Origin: Pseudoxanthomonas sp. Root65
GTDB taxonomy: Bacteria; Pseudomonadota; Gammaproteobacteria; Xanthomonadales; Xanthomonadaceae
Length of the DNA: 64,000 nt
Assembly (NCBI RefSeq): GCF_001427635.1
Contig: NZ_LMHA01000001.1
Location: forward strand, 1,329,501-1,393,500
Direction of reading: 5' to 3'
Shown here: positions 35,968-46,952 of the stretch, in pieces
Numbering within the stretch: the stretch's first letter is position 1
Layout: every line of letters begins with the position of its first letter
Translations under genes and position numbers: made by a program
Notes under the pieces: generated by a model
Databases searched by the model: none
Told to the model about the DNA's origin: nothing
Seen by the model: only the letters and a program-made list of their open reading frames with translations

Positions 35968-37296
35968 TCACTCGCTGAGCTTGCGGATCAGCTTGTCCCA
36001 GTCCTCGCGCAGCTTGCCGTCCGCTTCCATCAGGGTGCGGATCTGTCGGCAGGCGTGCAGCACGGTCGTGTGGTCGCGACCGGCGAACGCGTCGCCGATT
36101 TCCGGCAGGCTGTGTTCGGTCAGTTCCTTGGCCAAGGCCATCGCCACCTGCCGCGGGCGCGCGAGTGAACGCGTGCGCCGCTTGGACAGCAGGTCCTTGA
36201 TTTGCAGACCGTAGTAGTCTGCCACGGTCTTCTGGATATTGGGGATGCTGATGGCCTGCTGCTGCGCGCGCAGCAGGTCGCGCAGGGTTTCCTGGGCGAA
36301 CTCGGTGGTGATGGCGCGGCCGGTGAAGTTGGCGCGTGCGGCCAGGGTGTTGAGCGCGCCTTCCAGGTCGCGCACGTTGCTGCGCATCTTCTTGGCCAGC
36401 AGGAACGCCACGTCGTCGGGGATCTGCGCGCCACGCTCATGGGCCTTGGCCAGCACGATCGCCGCACGCGTCTCGAAGTCCGGCGGGTCGATGGCCACGC
36501 TCAGGCCCCACGCCAGCCGCGATTTCAGGCGCGGCTCCAGGCCTTCCACCTCGCGCGGATACCGGTCGCAGGTGAGGATGATCTGCTGGCGGCCGTCGAA
36601 CAGCGCGTTGAAGGTGTGGAAGAACTCTTCCTGCGTGCGGTCCTTGCCGGCGAAGAACTGGATGTCGTCGATCAGCAGCGCGTCGACCTGCTGGAAGCGG
36701 CGCTTGAACTGGTCCATCGACTTTTCGATCAACGCCTTGGTCATGGCGCTGAAGAACTGCTCGCTGCGCAGGTACAGCACGCGCGCATTCGGACTCTGCC
36801 GGCGCATCTCGTTGCCGGCGGCGAACATCAGGTGGGTCTTGCCCAGGCCGGTGCCGCCGTAGAGCAGCAGGGGGTTATGGGCGCGGTCGCCCGGCTTCTG
36901 CGCGGCCTGCCAAGCGGCGGCGCGGCCGAGCTGGTTGCTGCGCCCTTCGACGAAGTTGTCGAATGTGTAGTGCAGGTCCATGTTGCCGGCGAACGGTTCG
37001 ACCGCCGCTGCCGCGTGGGTGCTGCCCAGAGACGGCATCGCCGCCGGCATGTCCGCCACCCGGCTGCGCGAACCGATTTCCAGCGACACGTCGTCGTGGC
37101 CGGCGAAGTAGTCCAGCAGCTCGCGGATGCGGCCCAGATAACGTTCGCGGACCTGTTCCACGATGAAGGCATTGGGTGCGTACAGCACCATGGCGTTGCT
37201 GCGCTGCTCGGCCTGCAAGGGCTTCAGCCAGGTGTGTACATCCTCGGCCGGCAGTTCGGCTTCCAGGCGTTCGAGGCAACGGGGCCAGGCATCCAT
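35968..37296 (-). CDS. dnaA: Chromosomal replication initiator protein DnaA
   Basis: 442 aa from ATG 37294-37296 ([15 protein letters not shown]), which gives the same length as known Xanthomonas DnaA; the longer frame to 37410 is unlikely. Domain I up to residue 80, a short linker, AAA+ domain with Walker [10 protein letters not shown] and Walker [10 protein letters not shown], and the C-terminal DNA-binding domain with signature [15 protein letters not shown]. Binds DnaA boxes in the flanking gaps and opens oriC. Confidence 0.98.
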   Translation of the reverse strand: MDAWPRCLERLEAELPAEDVHTWLKPLQAEQRSNAMVLYAPNAFIVEQVRERYLGRIRELLDYFAGHDDVSLEIGSRSRVADMPAAMPSLGSTHAAAAVEPFAGNMDLHYTFDNFVEGRSNQLGRAAAWQAAQKPGDRAHNPLLLYGGTGLGKTHLMFAAGNEMRRQSPNARVLYLRSEQFFSAMTKALIEKSMDQFKRRFQQVDALLIDDIQFFAGKDRTQEEFFHTFNALFDGRQQIILTCDRYPREVEGLEPRLKSRLAWGLSVAIDPPDFETRAAIVLAKAHERGAQIPDDVAFLLAKKMRSNVRDLEGALNTLAARANFTGRAITTEFAQETLRDLLRAQQQAISIPNIQKTVADYYGLQIKDLLSKRRTRSLARPRQVAMALAKELTEHSLPEIGDAFAGRDHTTVLHACRQIRTLMEADGKLREDWDKLIRKLSE

Positions 37297-37416
37297 CAGG
37301 TGGAACAACTCGCGAGTGGGGGCGGAACAGGCCAGCCCGCGTTGCCGGGGGCAGCGCGGGGCGGAATCCATGGGGTCGGCCAGACTACCACCGGCGCCGG
37401 AACCCGCCAACGATCC

Positions 37417-37425
37417 TGTGCATAA
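37417..37425 (-). promoter_or_regulatory. DnaA box upstream of dnaA
   Basis: TGTGCATAA, the reverse complement of TTATGCACA, a perfect DnaA box in the 271-base dnaA-rpmH gap. It probably serves dnaA autoregulation or a second part of a bipartite origin. The rest of the gap should hold divergent promoters for dnaA and rpmH; I see no sharp consensus. Confidence 0.7.
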
Positions 37426-37567
37426 GATGTGGATGAAGGAACGAACGGACGCCGGGACCGCGATCCTGACACGCCACGTCCATCGAAAGCATGAAGGGAG
37501 TTGACCGTAAGCCGGCGGTTCCTATAGAATTTCCGGTTCTTTCCACCCGAACACGCACGAGGGCCCC

Positions 37568-37708
37568 ATGGCCACCAAGCGCACTTACCAACCCAGCAAC
37601 CTCAAGCGCAAGCGCGACCATGGCTTCCGGGCCCGTATGGCCACGGCCGATGGCCGCAAGATCCTGGCCCGTCGCCGCGCCAAGGGCCGCAAGCGCCTGA
37701 CCGCCTGA
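37568..37708 (+). CDS. rpmH: 50S ribosomal protein L34
   Basis: 46 aa: starts [16 protein letters not shown] and ends [12 protein letters not shown], with the conserved HGFRARMAT core. Very basic, the smallest ribosomal protein, universally placed next to rnpA at bacterial origins. Start ATG 37568 and TGA 37706-37708. First gene of the rightward replichore operon rpmH-rnpA-yidC-mnmE. Confidence 0.98.
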   Translation: MATKRTYQPSNLKRKRDHGFRARMATADGRKILARRRAKGRKRLTA

Positions 37709-37761
37709 TGGCTTGGCCGTCGCTCGACGGCCGGCACCCATGCTGTCCCTGCATCAAAAGG

Positions 37762-37789
37762 AGCCCGCCCGTCCACGAGCGGGCTTCTT
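37762..37789 (+). terminator. Hairpin between rpmH and rnpA
   Basis: AGCCCGC and GCGGGCT arms (37762-37768, 37779-37785) followed by TCTTG. It lies immediately before the rnpA start and may attenuate readthrough, lowering rnpA expression relative to rpmH. No strong T-run, so termination would be partial. Confidence 0.5.
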
Positions 37790-37795
37790 GCTGAT

Positions 37796-38236
37796 ATGAC
37801 CACGAGTTTCCCGCGCAGCGCGCGGGTACGCGCCAGCGCCGAATACGCGCGCGTGTTCGAGCAGGCACGCCGCACCTCCGATCCGCTGATGAGCCTGCAC
37901 TGGTTGCCGGGCGAGGGCGCCGCGCGCCTGGGCCTGGCGGTGTCGCGCAAGGTCGATACGCGGGCCGTCGGCCGCAATCGCATCAAGCGCCAGCTGCGCG
38001 AACATTTCCGTCGTCTCCGCGGCGCACTCCCGGGTGGCGACTATGTCGTGGTCGCCCGTCCGCCTGCGGCGAAAGCCGATCCCGGCCAGTTGCGCGCGAC
38101 CTTCGAGCGCGTGCTGACGCGGGCCGGCGCATTGCCGGCACCGGCAGCGGGCGGCACAATGCCGCCGGGCTTGAATTCCCCCGCGCCGCCTCCCACTCCT
38201 TCTTCTCCGACCAAACCGGTTTCCGACGCCGGTTGA
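37796..38236 (+). CDS. rnpA: Ribonuclease P protein component
   Basis: 146 aa. Family motif [14 protein letters not shown] in the central basic helix, preceded by [14 protein letters not shown]. Binds the RNase P RNA and helps mature tRNA 5' ends. The last 30 residues are a Pro/Ser/Thr-rich extension beyond the usual 115-120 residues. Between rnpA and yidC only 13 bases remain, so no yidD gene is present at this place. Confidence 0.96.
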   Translation: MTTSFPRSARVRASAEYARVFEQARRTSDPLMSLHWLPGEGAARLGLAVSRKVDTRAVGRNRIKRQLREHFRRLRGALPGGDYVVVARPPAAKADPGQLRATFERVLTRAGALPAPAAGGTMPPGLNSPAPPPTPSSPTKPVSDAG

Positions 38237-38249
38237 GACTGCCTGCCTG

Positions 38250-39956
38250 ATGAACCAGACCCGTGTATTCCTGATCTTCGCCTGGCTGATGGTGGCGACC
38301 CTGCTATGGCTGGAATGGAGCAAGGACAAGGCAGCCCCCGCCGTCCCCGCCGTTGCCGCGCACACGACGACCGCGCCCGGCAGCACCGTGCCCGCCGCGA
38401 TCGCGCCGAGCGCCACGACCTCCGGCACGGTGCCCAGTGCGCCGACCGTCGCCCCCATGCCGGCCGCCAGCGCCACGGGTGCGGCCGCACCTCGGGTCAC
38501 CGTGAGCACCGATGTGCTGCGCCTGGTGCTGGATGGCGGCAGCGTGCTGGAAGCCGACCTGCTGCACTACCCGCAGAGCAAGACCCCGGGCAGTGGCCCG
38601 GTCCGCCTCTTCAGCCAGGAACCGCAGCACTTCTATACCGCCGAAAGCGGCTGGGTGAGCAGCGGATCGAAAGCGCCCGACCACCACGCCTTCGTGCCGG
38701 AGAACGGCACCGGTGCGGTGGCCCTGGCCACCGGCGCCGACAGCGTCAGCGTGCCCTTCATCTGGCAGGGTCCGGACGGCGTGACCATCCGCCGTACCTA
38801 CACCTTCAAGCGCGCCAGCTACGAAATCGACGTGCGCGACCAGGTCATCAATGCCGGCGCCGGTACGTGGCAGGGCACGGTCTACCGGCAGTTGCTGCGC
38901 ACGCCGCCGGTGGTCAAGAGTGGCATGACCAATCCGGAGTCCTTCAGCTTCAACGGCGCCACCTGGTGGGACGGCAGCTACCAGCGCCGCAAGTTCGACG
39001 AGGACTACCTGGAAGACGGCCGCGTCAACGCGCAGGTGAAGGGCGGCTGGATCGCCATCCCGCAGCACCACTTCTTCAGTGCGTGGATCCCGCAGGCGGA
39101 CGACACCACCACCATCTCGCTCGACAATCCCGACAACGGCACGCGCGCGCTGATCCGCGAAATGGGCCCGGGCGTCAACGTCGGTCCCGGCCAGCAGGCC
39201 ACCACCACCGCGCGCCTGTGGGTGGGCCCAAAGCTGGTCGACAAGATCCACGCGATCAACGCTCAGGGTATCGACCGTGTGGTCGACTACAGCCAGTTCC
39301 TCATCCTTGCCATGCTCGGCCAGGGGCTGTTCTGGGTGCTGAACTTCCTGCACGGCTTCATCGGCAACTGGGGCTGGTCGATCATCGGCCTGGTGATCCT
39401 GGTCAAGCTGGCGCTTTATCCCCTGTCCGCCGCGCAGTACAAGAGCTTCGCCAAGATGCGCAAGTTCCAGCCGCGCATCCAGCAGCTGAAGGAGCGCTAC
39501 GGCGACGACAAGCAGAAGTTCCAGGTCGCCATGATGGAGCTGTACAAGAAAGAGAAGATCAATCCGATGGGCGGCTGCCTGCCGATCCTCGTGCAGATGC
39601 CGGTGTTCCTGGCGCTGTACTGGGTGCTGGTGGAAACCGTCGAGCTGCGCCAGGCGCCGTGGTTCGCCTGGATCCAGGACCTGACCGCACGCGACCCGTA
39701 CTTCATCCTGCCGGTACTCAACATGCTGGTGATGTGGCTGACGCAGAAGCTGACGCCGGCGCCGGGCATGGACCCGATGCAGCAGAAGATGATGCAGTTC
39801 ATGCCGCTGGTGTTCGGCGTGATGATGGCCTTCTTCCCGTCCGGCCTGGTGCTGTACTGGGTCACCAACGGCGCGCTGGGCCTGCTGCAGCAGTGGTGGA
39901 TGACCAAGCGCCACGGCGAGTCGGCCACGCCGCCGAAGACCGCCGTCGCCAAGTAA
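38250..39956 (+). CDS. yidC: Membrane protein insertase YidC
   Basis: 568 aa, Gram-negative type. N-terminal helix ([18 protein letters not shown]), a low-complexity Ala/Thr/Pro linker, the large periplasmic P1 domain (about residues 85-345) and the conserved five-helix insertase core ([41 protein letters not shown]). Inserts proteins into the inner membrane alone or with SecYEG. Ends with a strong terminator. Confidence 0.97.
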   Translation: MNQTRVFLIFAWLMVATLLWLEWSKDKAAPAVPAVAAHTTTAPGSTVPAAIAPSATTSGTVPSAPTVAPMPAASATGAAAPRVTVSTDVLRLVLDGGSVLEADLLHYPQSKTPGSGPVRLFSQEPQHFYTAESGWVSSGSKAPDHHAFVPENGTGAVALATGADSVSVPFIWQGPDGVTIRRTYTFKRASYEIDVRDQVINAGAGTWQGTVYRQLLRTPPVVKSGMTNPESFSFNGATWWDGSYQRRKFDEDYLEDGRVNAQVKGGWIAIPQHHFFSAWIPQADDTTTISLDNPDNGTRALIREMGPGVNVGPGQQATTTARLWVGPKLVDKIHAINAQGIDRVVDYSQFLILAMLGQGLFWVLNFLHGFIGNWGWSIIGLVILVKLALYPLSAAQYKSFAKMRKFQPRIQQLKERYGDDKQKFQVAMMELYKKEKINPMGGCLPILVQMPVFLALYWVLVETVELRQAPWFAWIQDLTARDPYFILPVLNMLVMWLTQKLTPAPGMDPMQQKMMQFMPLVFGVMMAFFPSGLVLYWVTNGALGLLQQWWMTKRHGESATPPKTAVAK

Positions 39957-39975
39957 TCCGCGCCCGCCGCGACGC

Positions 39976-40008
39976 CACGAAGCCCGCCCTCCGGCGGGCT
40001 TCGTGTTT
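39976..40008 (+). terminator. Rho-independent terminator after yidC
   Basis: 13-bp perfect arms CACGAAGCCCGCC and GGCGGGCTTCGTG around a four-base loop, followed by TTT. It separates yidC from mnmE, whose own promoter must lie in the next 40 bases or within yidC. Confidence 0.9.
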
Positions 40009-40044
40009 CCGCTACGCTGAAACCTCATCCGCCGAGTCCGCCGC

Positions 40045-41385
40045 ATGACGCACACCCAGGACACCATCGTCGCCATCGCCACGGCCCCCGGTGCGGGCGG
40101 CGTGGGCATCGTGCGCCTGTCGGGGCCGGCGTCGCAGGCGATCGCGAAGAACCTCTGCGCACGCGTGCTGTCGCCGCGCCGCGCCCATCACGTGCGCTTC
40201 CGCGACGCCGACGGCAGCACGCTCGACGACGGCATCGCGCTGTCGTTTCCCGGTCCGGCGAGTTTCACCGGCGAGGATGTGGTGGAACTGCAGGCGCACG
40301 GCAGTCCCGTGGTGCTGCAGCAACTGGTCGCGCGCGCCTGCGTGCTGGGAGCGCGGATGGCGCGTCCCGGCGAATTCTCCGAACGCGCCTTCCTCAACCA
40401 CAAGCTCGACCTTGCCCAGGCCGAAGCCATCGCCGACCTGATCGCCGCCGCCGATGCGCGCGCCGCCCGCGCGGCGCGGCGTTCGCTCGACGGTGTGTTC
40501 TCCCAACGTGTCGACGACATCGGCCAGTCGCTGCTGGCGTTGCGCGTGCATGTGGAAGCCGCCATCGACTTCGCCGACGAATCCATCGATACCCTGGGCG
40601 GTGACCAGGTCCGCGCGCGCCTGGGCAAGGCGCGGCAGCAGCTGGAGGCGCTGATCTCCGACGCCGAACGCGGACGCAAGCTGCGCGACGGCGTGCATGC
40701 GGTGATCGTCGGGCCGCCGAACGCCGGCAAGAGTTCGCTGCTCAATGCGCTGGCCGGCAGCGACCGCGCCATCGTCACCGATGTCGCCGGCACCACCCGC
40801 GATACGCTGCGCGAGACGATCCGCCTCGACGGACTGGAACTGCACCTGGTGGACACCGCCGGTCTTCGCGACGGCGGCGATGCGATCGAACGCGAAGGCA
40901 TGCGCCGCGCACGCGCGGAACTCGCGCGCGCCGATGTGGCGCTGGCGGTGATCGATGCGCGCGAACCCGACGCCGGCCGCGCGGCGATCGCCGACAGCAT
41001 CGACGCTGTCGCCACCGTGCTGTGGATCCACAACAAGGCCGACCTGCTGGCCAGCGTGCCGCCGGATGACGGCGATCGCGTGTTCGTATCCGCTGCGCAG
41101 GGCATCGGCCTTGAGCGGCTGCACGTGCGCCTGCGAGCGCTCGCCGGTGGACCGGCCAGCGAGGGTGGCGACGGCGAGTTTTCGGCCCGCGCGCGCCACG
41201 TGGAGGCGCTGCTGCGTGCGGCCACCCATGCCGCCGCCGCGGCCGATCAACTGCGGCACGAGCAGCTGGAACTGGCCGCGGAGGAGCTGCGTCTGGCCCA
41301 CGATGCGCTCGGCGACATCACCGGCCGTGTCAGTGCCGACGCCATGCTGGGCCACATCTTTTCGACGTTCTGCATCGGCAAATGA
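40045..41385 (+). CDS. mnmE: tRNA uridine-5-carboxymethylaminomethyl(34) synthesis GTPase
   Basis: 446 aa. N-terminal tetrahydrofolate-binding domain, helical domain with inserted G domain: GPPNAGKSS (G1), DTAGLRD (G3) and NKAD (G4); the C-terminus ends in the family's FCIGK with the conserved Cys. With MnmG it modifies the wobble uridine of several tRNAs. Standard neighbour of yidC near oriC. Confidence 0.97.
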   Translation: MTHTQDTIVAIATAPGAGGVGIVRLSGPASQAIAKNLCARVLSPRRAHHVRFRDADGSTLDDGIALSFPGPASFTGEDVVELQAHGSPVVLQQLVARACVLGARMARPGEFSERAFLNHKLDLAQAEAIADLIAAADARAARAARRSLDGVFSQRVDDIGQSLLALRVHVEAAIDFADESIDTLGGDQVRARLGKARQQLEALISDAERGRKLRDGVHAVIVGPPNAGKSSLLNALAGSDRAIVTDVAGTTRDTLRETIRLDGLELHLVDTAGLRDGGDAIEREGMRRARAELARADVALAVIDAREPDAGRAAIADSIDAVATVLWIHNKADLLASVPPDDGDRVFVSAAQGIGLERLHVRLRALAGGPASEGGDGEFSARARHVEALLRAATHAAAAADQLRHEQLELAAEELRLAHDALGDITGRVSADAMLGHIFSTFCIGK

Positions 41386-41618
41386 CCGCACCGGGTCGCA
41401 GCCCGCCAAAAATGTGACCGCCATCAAGTGTTGCATTCGATGCGCCGACGTACTCTGGCGTCCGGGTAGGGGTACCCGGATGGCTTCGTGCCGTTGCCGG
41501 CCCATACGGGCCCGGACGATGGCGGGCCCGCGCTGATTCGCGACCTCCGGCTCTGCGTTCCTGCGCGGGTCGCCGGCCGTGTCGACACCATTAGAAACGT
41601 ATTGGGGGAGTTGAAACG
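41386..41618 (+). promoter_or_regulatory. Leader region of the TonB-domain lipoprotein gene
   Basis: 233 bases without a gene. Contains a hairpin TCCGGGTA-GGGG-TACCCGGA at 41461-41480 and a purine-rich ribosome-binding site (GGGGGAG) at 41607-41613. I see no clear promoter hexamers and no known riboswitch. Confidence 0.35.
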
Positions 41619-42608
41619 ATGTCCTTGATCCAGACCACCGGGCGCCTGCGCTACGCCGCGCCGCTGCTGCTCATCGTCGCGCTGGCGGCGTGCTCCAAGC
41701 AGGACGAGGCCGCCGCACCGGCGGCGACACCGGCCGCCGCGCCCGCCGCACCGCCGCCGCCGGCGGTGTCCGCGCAGGTCCAGGCGATGGACGCCGACAC
41801 GCTGCGCGAATCCGCCACCAAGGCGCTGCGCGAGAACCGCATCTACGCGCCCGGCGGCGACAACGCCATGGAGTACTACCTGGCCCTGCGCGACAAGCTG
41901 CCCAACGACCCGGGCGTGACCAGCGCGCTGACCGACCTGATGCCGTACACGCTGATCGCCGCCGAGCAGAGCATCGCGCGCGAAGAGTTCACCGAAGCGC
42001 AGCGCCTGTCGGCGATCATCGAGAAGGCCGATCCGAAGGCGCCCGCACTGCCACGTCTGCAGCAGAGCATCGCCGCGGCCCAGCAGGCGGTCGCCCAGCG
42101 TGCCGTCACCGACGAGGCCACCAAGACCAAGGCCGAAGAAGACGCCCGCCTTAGGGAACAGCAGCGCCTGACCCAGCAGGCCGAGCAGCAGCGCGCCAAC
42201 GAGGCCGCGGCTGCCCAGCAGCTGGCCCAGCAGCAGGAAGCGGCCCGCGCCGAAGCGGCCCGCCAGGAAACCGAGCGCCAGGCCGCGGCCCAGCGCGAAG
42301 CCGCCGAGCGCCAGTCGGCGGCGGCCCGTGCCGCGGTTCCCGCCGCCGCGCAGGCGCAATCGTTGCGCGCGGTCAGCACGCCGGCCCCGCGCTACCCGCC
42401 GGAAGCGCTGCGTTCGGGCACCAGCGGCGAAGTGCTGGTGGAGATCACCGTGGGCACCGACGGCTCGGTGACCAACGCCCGCGTGGTACGCGCCACGCCG
42501 GCGCGCGTGTTCGATCGCGAAGCGCTCAACGCCGTGCGCCGCTGGCGCTTCGAACCGGTCGATGCACCGGTCACCACGCGTCGCACGATCGGCTTCAGCC
42601 CGGGCTGA
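41619..42608 (+). CDS. TonB C-terminal domain lipoprotein
   Basis: 329 aa. Signal peptide with lipobox LAAC, lipidated Cys25, then an Ala/Pro linker, a helical part (about 55-150), a long Ala/Gln/Glu/Arg coiled coil (150-240) and a TonB C-terminal domain (YPPEALRSGTSGEV, VFDREALNAVRRWRFEP). Unlike normal TonB it has a lipid anchor instead of a transmembrane helix, so it cannot contact ExbB-ExbD in the usual way; it may bridge from a lipid-anchored position, or act in place of TolA-like scaffolding. Function is inferred from domains only. Confidence 0.85.
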   Translation: MSLIQTTGRLRYAAPLLLIVALAACSKQDEAAAPAATPAAAPAAPPPPAVSAQVQAMDADTLRESATKALRENRIYAPGGDNAMEYYLALRDKLPNDPGVTSALTDLMPYTLIAAEQSIAREEFTEAQRLSAIIEKADPKAPALPRLQQSIAAAQQAVAQRAVTDEATKTKAEEDARLREQQRLTQQAEQQRANEAAAAQQLAQQQEAARAEAARQETERQAAAQREAAERQSAAARAAVPAAAQAQSLRAVSTPAPRYPPEALRSGTSGEVLVEITVGTDGSVTNARVVRATPARVFDREALNAVRRWRFEPVDAPVTTRRTIGFSPG

Positions 42609-42632
42609 TCGACGCCACCTCGGCACCCAGCG

Positions 42633-42658
42633 AAACGCCGGCCGCGTGCCGGCGTTTT
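42633..42658 (+). terminator. Rho-independent terminator
   Basis: AAACGCCGGC and GCCGGCGTTT arms with a five-base loop, followed by TTC. Ends the TonB-domain lipoprotein transcript. Confidence 0.88.
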
Positions 42659-42777
42659 CGTGTGCGCGCTCTTCTCGTCTAACAAAAGACGATCAGCACT
42701 GGACGGAAGCAGGGGCGACGCTTACTGTGCCGCCGCCCGCATGACGGGCGAACATCACAACAACACGGAAGGATTCC

Positions 42778-43329
42778 ATGAAGCGATTCACTGTTGCCGG
42801 CGCGGTTGCGCTGGCGTGCCTCACCCTCTCCTCCACCGCCGCCGCCACGCAGGCCGGCCAGTGGTACGGACGCCTCGAGATCGGACACAGCGAGCTGGAG
42901 CTCGAGGTCGACGACCTGAGCGCCGACGACACCGACACGGCCTACGGCCTGCGCATCGGCCACTACTTCACTCCGAACTTCGCGGTCGAAGGCTTCTATT
43001 CAATTCTCGGCGACCGCTCCATCGAGGGCGTTTCGTTCGACGTGGATGCGGTGGGTGCGGGCGTCGTGGGCAAGAAGGCGTTCGGCGCCGACAACACCGG
43101 CTTCTTCATCGCCGGACGCGCGGGCGTGCAGAGCGTCAACAGCAAGCTCTCGACCGAAGGTCTTTCGCTGCGCGAGCGTTCCACCAAGCCGTATGTGGGC
43201 GTGGGCGTGGGCTACGACTTCGACCACAACAACGGCCTCAGCCTGAACTACGACTACAACAAGGGCGACCTGTTCAACGCCGATGTCACCGCGCAGACGC
43301 TGACGCTGGGCTACGAATACCGCTTCTGA
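42778..43329 (+). CDS. Outer membrane beta-barrel protein (OmpA/Opa-like porin family)
   Basis: 183 aa with signal peptide (MKRFTVAGAVALACLTLSSTAAA). The mature part shows eight alternating amphipathic strands and ends in YEYRF, the aromatic C-terminal signature recognised by the BAM complex. The pattern WYGRLEIGHSE ... FAVEGFYSILGD ... VGVGVGYDFDHNNG is typical of small eight-stranded barrels. Role not known; such proteins serve in adhesion or membrane stability. Flanked by terminators on both sides, so it is monocistronic. Confidence 0.85.
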   Translation: MKRFTVAGAVALACLTLSSTAAATQAGQWYGRLEIGHSELELEVDDLSADDTDTAYGLRIGHYFTPNFAVEGFYSILGDRSIEGVSFDVDAVGAGVVGKKAFGADNTGFFIAGRAGVQSVNSKLSTEGLSLRERSTKPYVGVGVGYDFDHNNGLSLNYDYNKGDLFNADVTAQTLTLGYEYRF

Positions 43330-43342
43330 GTTCCGCAAGAAG

Positions 43343-43370
43343 AACGGCCACCGCGAGGTGGCCGTTTCCG
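43343..43370. terminator. Bidirectional terminator
   Basis: AACGGCCACC-GCGA-GGTGGCCGTT followed by TCCGTTTC on the plus strand and TTCTTCTTGC on the minus strand. It separates the convergent barrel and ABC permease genes. Confidence 0.88.
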
Positions 43371-43389
43371 TTTCAATGCATCGCCTGCG

Positions 43390-44567
43390 TCAGCCGGCGA
43401 TGGCCAGCTTCTCCTGATGGTAGCGGCGTACCGCCGCGTACCACAGCAGCGCCGCCACGCCGAACGCCGCAGCGATGTAGATGCCCCAGGTCTGCGGTCC
43501 GATGTACTCGTTGCGGATGACCTTCAGCAGCAACTGGTTCTGCGCCAGGAACGGCACGGCGAACTGCCACGGCTGGCTCTTCAGCGGATTGGCCATCAGC
43601 GCGAACGTCGGGATCATGGGGAGCAGCATCAGCCAGGTCATGTGGCTCTGCGCTTCCTTCATGCTCTTGGCCGACGCAGCGAGATAGGTCAGCAGCGACG
43701 TGCCGATGAACAGCATCGGCAGCAGGATCAGCAGCATCTTGCCCATCGACAGGAACGACACGTTCAACTGCCGTCCCAGCGTGCCGGCGAACTGCGCGCT
43801 GAACTTGAACGCCAGCAGCGTGAGCAGCAGGGTGGTCAGGCCGATCACGCAGGCGGCGGCGATCTTGCCGCTGACCACCGCGCTGCGTGGTGCCGGCGTG
43901 GCCAGCAGCGGCTCCAGCGATTGCCGTTCGCGTTCGCCGGCGGTGGCATCGAGGATCAGGTAAGCGCCACCGATGAACGAGGTGAGGATCAGCAGGTAGG
44001 GCAGCAGCACCGACAGCAGCATGCCCTGCTTGGCCTCGGGCGTGGCCAGGTCCTGCATGCCGACGTTCACCGGCCGCGCGACCGACGCATCCACGCCGCG
44101 CGCGAGCAGGCGGAGGGCGCCGACCTGCTGGCTGTACGCGGAGAGCGCGGCGTTGACGCGCTGGGTGGGGATATCCGCGTCGCGTCGCGTGCTGTCGCGG
44201 ATGATCTCCACTAGCGCGGGACGACCGTTGCGCCAGTCCTCCGCGTAGTCGGGACTGATGCGCAGTGCCACGTCGATCTCCTGCGTGCGGATCGCAGTGT
44301 CGAGGTTGGCCGGTGCCTTGCCGGCGGTGATGCCGTTGGTGGCGAGGAACTTCACCAGGTTGGGCGCGTGTTCCGCACCCACCATCGGAATCTCCAGGGT
44401 CTTGTCGACCTGGGTGCGGATGCGGTTCTCGGTCAGGTAGCCCATGCCCAGCATCAGTGCGGGATACAGCAGCGGGCCGAGGAACAGCGCCAGCGCCAGC
44501 GTGCGGCGGTCGCGCGAGAGGTCGCGCAGTTCCTTGCGCATCACCGTAAAGACGGTACGGAACATGT

Positions 44568-44571
<4 letters not shown>
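43390..44571 (-). CDS. ABC transporter permease (NatB-like)
   Basis: 393 aa. First transmembrane helix after KELRDLSRDRRTLALALFLG, a large extracytoplasmic domain (about 60-180) and five further helices in the second half, the layout of ABC-2 export permeases such as NatB. Its ATG overlaps the upstream ATPase stop (ATGA). Together they form an exporter of the Na+-efflux/drug type; the substrate cannot be told from sequence. Confidence 0.9.
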
Positions 44572-45314
<743 letters not shown>

Positions 45315-45356
45315 TCGGTCATGTCCATTGAAGGTGGCGGGCGCACAAGGCGCGGC

Positions 45357-46862
45357 TCACGGCTCCCAGCCGTTGAAGCTGGTGAAGGGCGGCACGTAGT
45401 CCAGGCTGTCCAGGCAGGTGGCGTCCAAGTCCTTGGCATTCGCCGTTTCCAGGAAACGTCCCAGCAGCTTGGGCATGCAGCCGACGGCGAACGTGCCGTG
45501 GCCCTGGCCCTTCAGCGTCAGATGGCGGCCGTTCGACAACGTGCGCAGCACCTGCTCGCCGTAGCGCGGCGGGGTGACCGGGTCCAGTTCGCCGGAGGTG
45601 ATCAGCGTGGGAATGTCGGACGTCCAGGCGGTGTGGAAGTCGGCCGGCCGCTTGCCCGTGGGCCATGCCGTGCACTGCGTCTTCAGCGTGTCGCCCAGCA
45701 GGCTGCCCAGCACGGTATCGGCGTCGGCCGGGTCGGCCTTCAGCAGGTCCGCATCTTCGGCGCAGATCACCGACAGCTGCATGCCGTGCATGAACTGGTC
45801 GCCGACCTGGCTTTCCAGCAGTTTCGACAGCGACATCAGCGAGCCGTAGCGGCCCTGCTGCGCCTCGTTCAACACCAGCGGCAGCAGAGCGGCGCCCTGC
45901 GGGTAGTACGAGTACATGCGGGTGATGCCGGCGACGGTGCCGGCGGTGACCTCGCCGGTGACCAGTTCGCCGGTCGACGGATCGCGATACTCGGTGCTCA
46001 CCGGTGTGGCCGCGAGCCGCGTCATCAACGTACGCAACTGGCCGCGCAGGTCGTCGCCGAAACGGTCCTTGCAGGTCGGCGTGGCCTGGCAGCGCTGGAA
46101 CTGCAGCGCCAGTGCCGCGTCCAGGTTGCGTGCGTGTTCGCTGCCCAGCACCAGGTCGTTCGGCACCACGCCGTCGATCACCACGCTGCGCGTGCTGTCG
46201 GGGTGGCGCATGGCGTACTGCTGCGCCACGCGCGTGCCGTAGGAGCCGCCGACCAGGTTGATCCTGGCCGCGCCCAGCGCCTTGCGCACGCTGTCCAGGT
46301 CGCGCACAGCGTCGGTGGTGGTGTAGAAGCGCGGATCGGCCTGCAGCGATGCCGCGCAGGCGCGGGCGAAGGCGATGGCCGCCGCGTCGCTCAGGTCGTC
46401 CGGATCGGTGTAGGCGTTGCGACCCTCGCCGTCCTTGCAGGCCAGCGGATTGGACTTGCCGGTGCCGCGCTGGTCGACCAGCACGATGTGCCGCGACTTG
46501 CGCACATCGCGGAAGGCGGCGTCGATGGCCGGCCACACCTGCACCGCCGACTGTCCGGGGCCGCCGGCGAGGAAGAACACCGGATCGTCCGTCGCCGCGC
46601 CTTCGTTGGTCGCGGGCAGCCACGCGATGTTCAACGCCACCTTGCGGCCTTCCGGCTTGGCCGGGTCCTCGGCCACCTCGTAGGTCGCGCATTGCGCTTC
46701 CACCGTGGTGGTCAGGTAGGGCGCGGTCAGGGTGCAGGGCTTGAAGGCGATGTCGCCGTAGTGGCGCACGGCCTGCTGGTCGGGGCCGGCAGCGCTGCCG
46801 CTGCAGCCGGCCAGCAGCGCGCCAGCCAAGGCGAGGGCGAGTGATCGATGAAGAAGTGCCAT
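45357..46862 (-). CDS. Alpha/beta hydrolase lipoprotein, tripeptidyl aminopeptidase-like
   Basis: 501 aa. Lipobox LLAGC with lipidated Cys20. Catalytic triad of the TAP/proline iminopeptidase type: Ser in GGSYGT, Asp in SGELDPVTPP and His in GQGHG; oxyanion region FLAGGPGQS and VDQRGTG. A cap domain separates the Ser from the Asp/His part, with the TAP-like C-terminal domain at the end. It probably trims peptides in the periplasm or at the outer membrane. Confidence 0.92.
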   Translation of the reverse strand: MALLHRSLALALAGALLAGCSGSAAGPDQQAVRHYGDIAFKPCTLTAPYLTTTVEAQCATYEVAEDPAKPEGRKVALNIAWLPATNEGAATDDPVFFLAGGPGQSAVQVWPAIDAAFRDVRKSRHIVLVDQRGTGKSNPLACKDGEGRNAYTDPDDLSDAAAIAFARACAASLQADPRFYTTTDAVRDLDSVRKALGAARINLVGGSYGTRVAQQYAMRHPDSTRSVVIDGVVPNDLVLGSEHARNLDAALALQFQRCQATPTCKDRFGDDLRGQLRTLMTRLAATPVSTEYRDPSTGELVTGEVTAGTVAGITRMYSYYPQGAALLPLVLNEAQQGRYGSLMSLSKLLESQVGDQFMHGMQLSVICAEDADLLKADPADADTVLGSLLGDTLKTQCTAWPTGKRPADFHTAWTSDIPTLITSGELDPVTPPRYGEQVLRTLSNGRHLTLKGQGHGTFAVGCMPKLLGRFLETANAKDLDATCLDSLDYVPPFTSFNGWEP

Positions 46863-46952
46863 GTATCAGTTCCGTTGGAGGCGGGTCCCAGCATGCCATG
46901 ACGCTGCGGCGGGACGGATGTGACCAACGGACGGGACGGGCGGGCGTCGGCC

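Noticed and set aside
38306..40109. Long frames in both directions over yidC (580 and 601 codons)
   Set aside because: Shadows of yidC, which is recognised by its insertase core.
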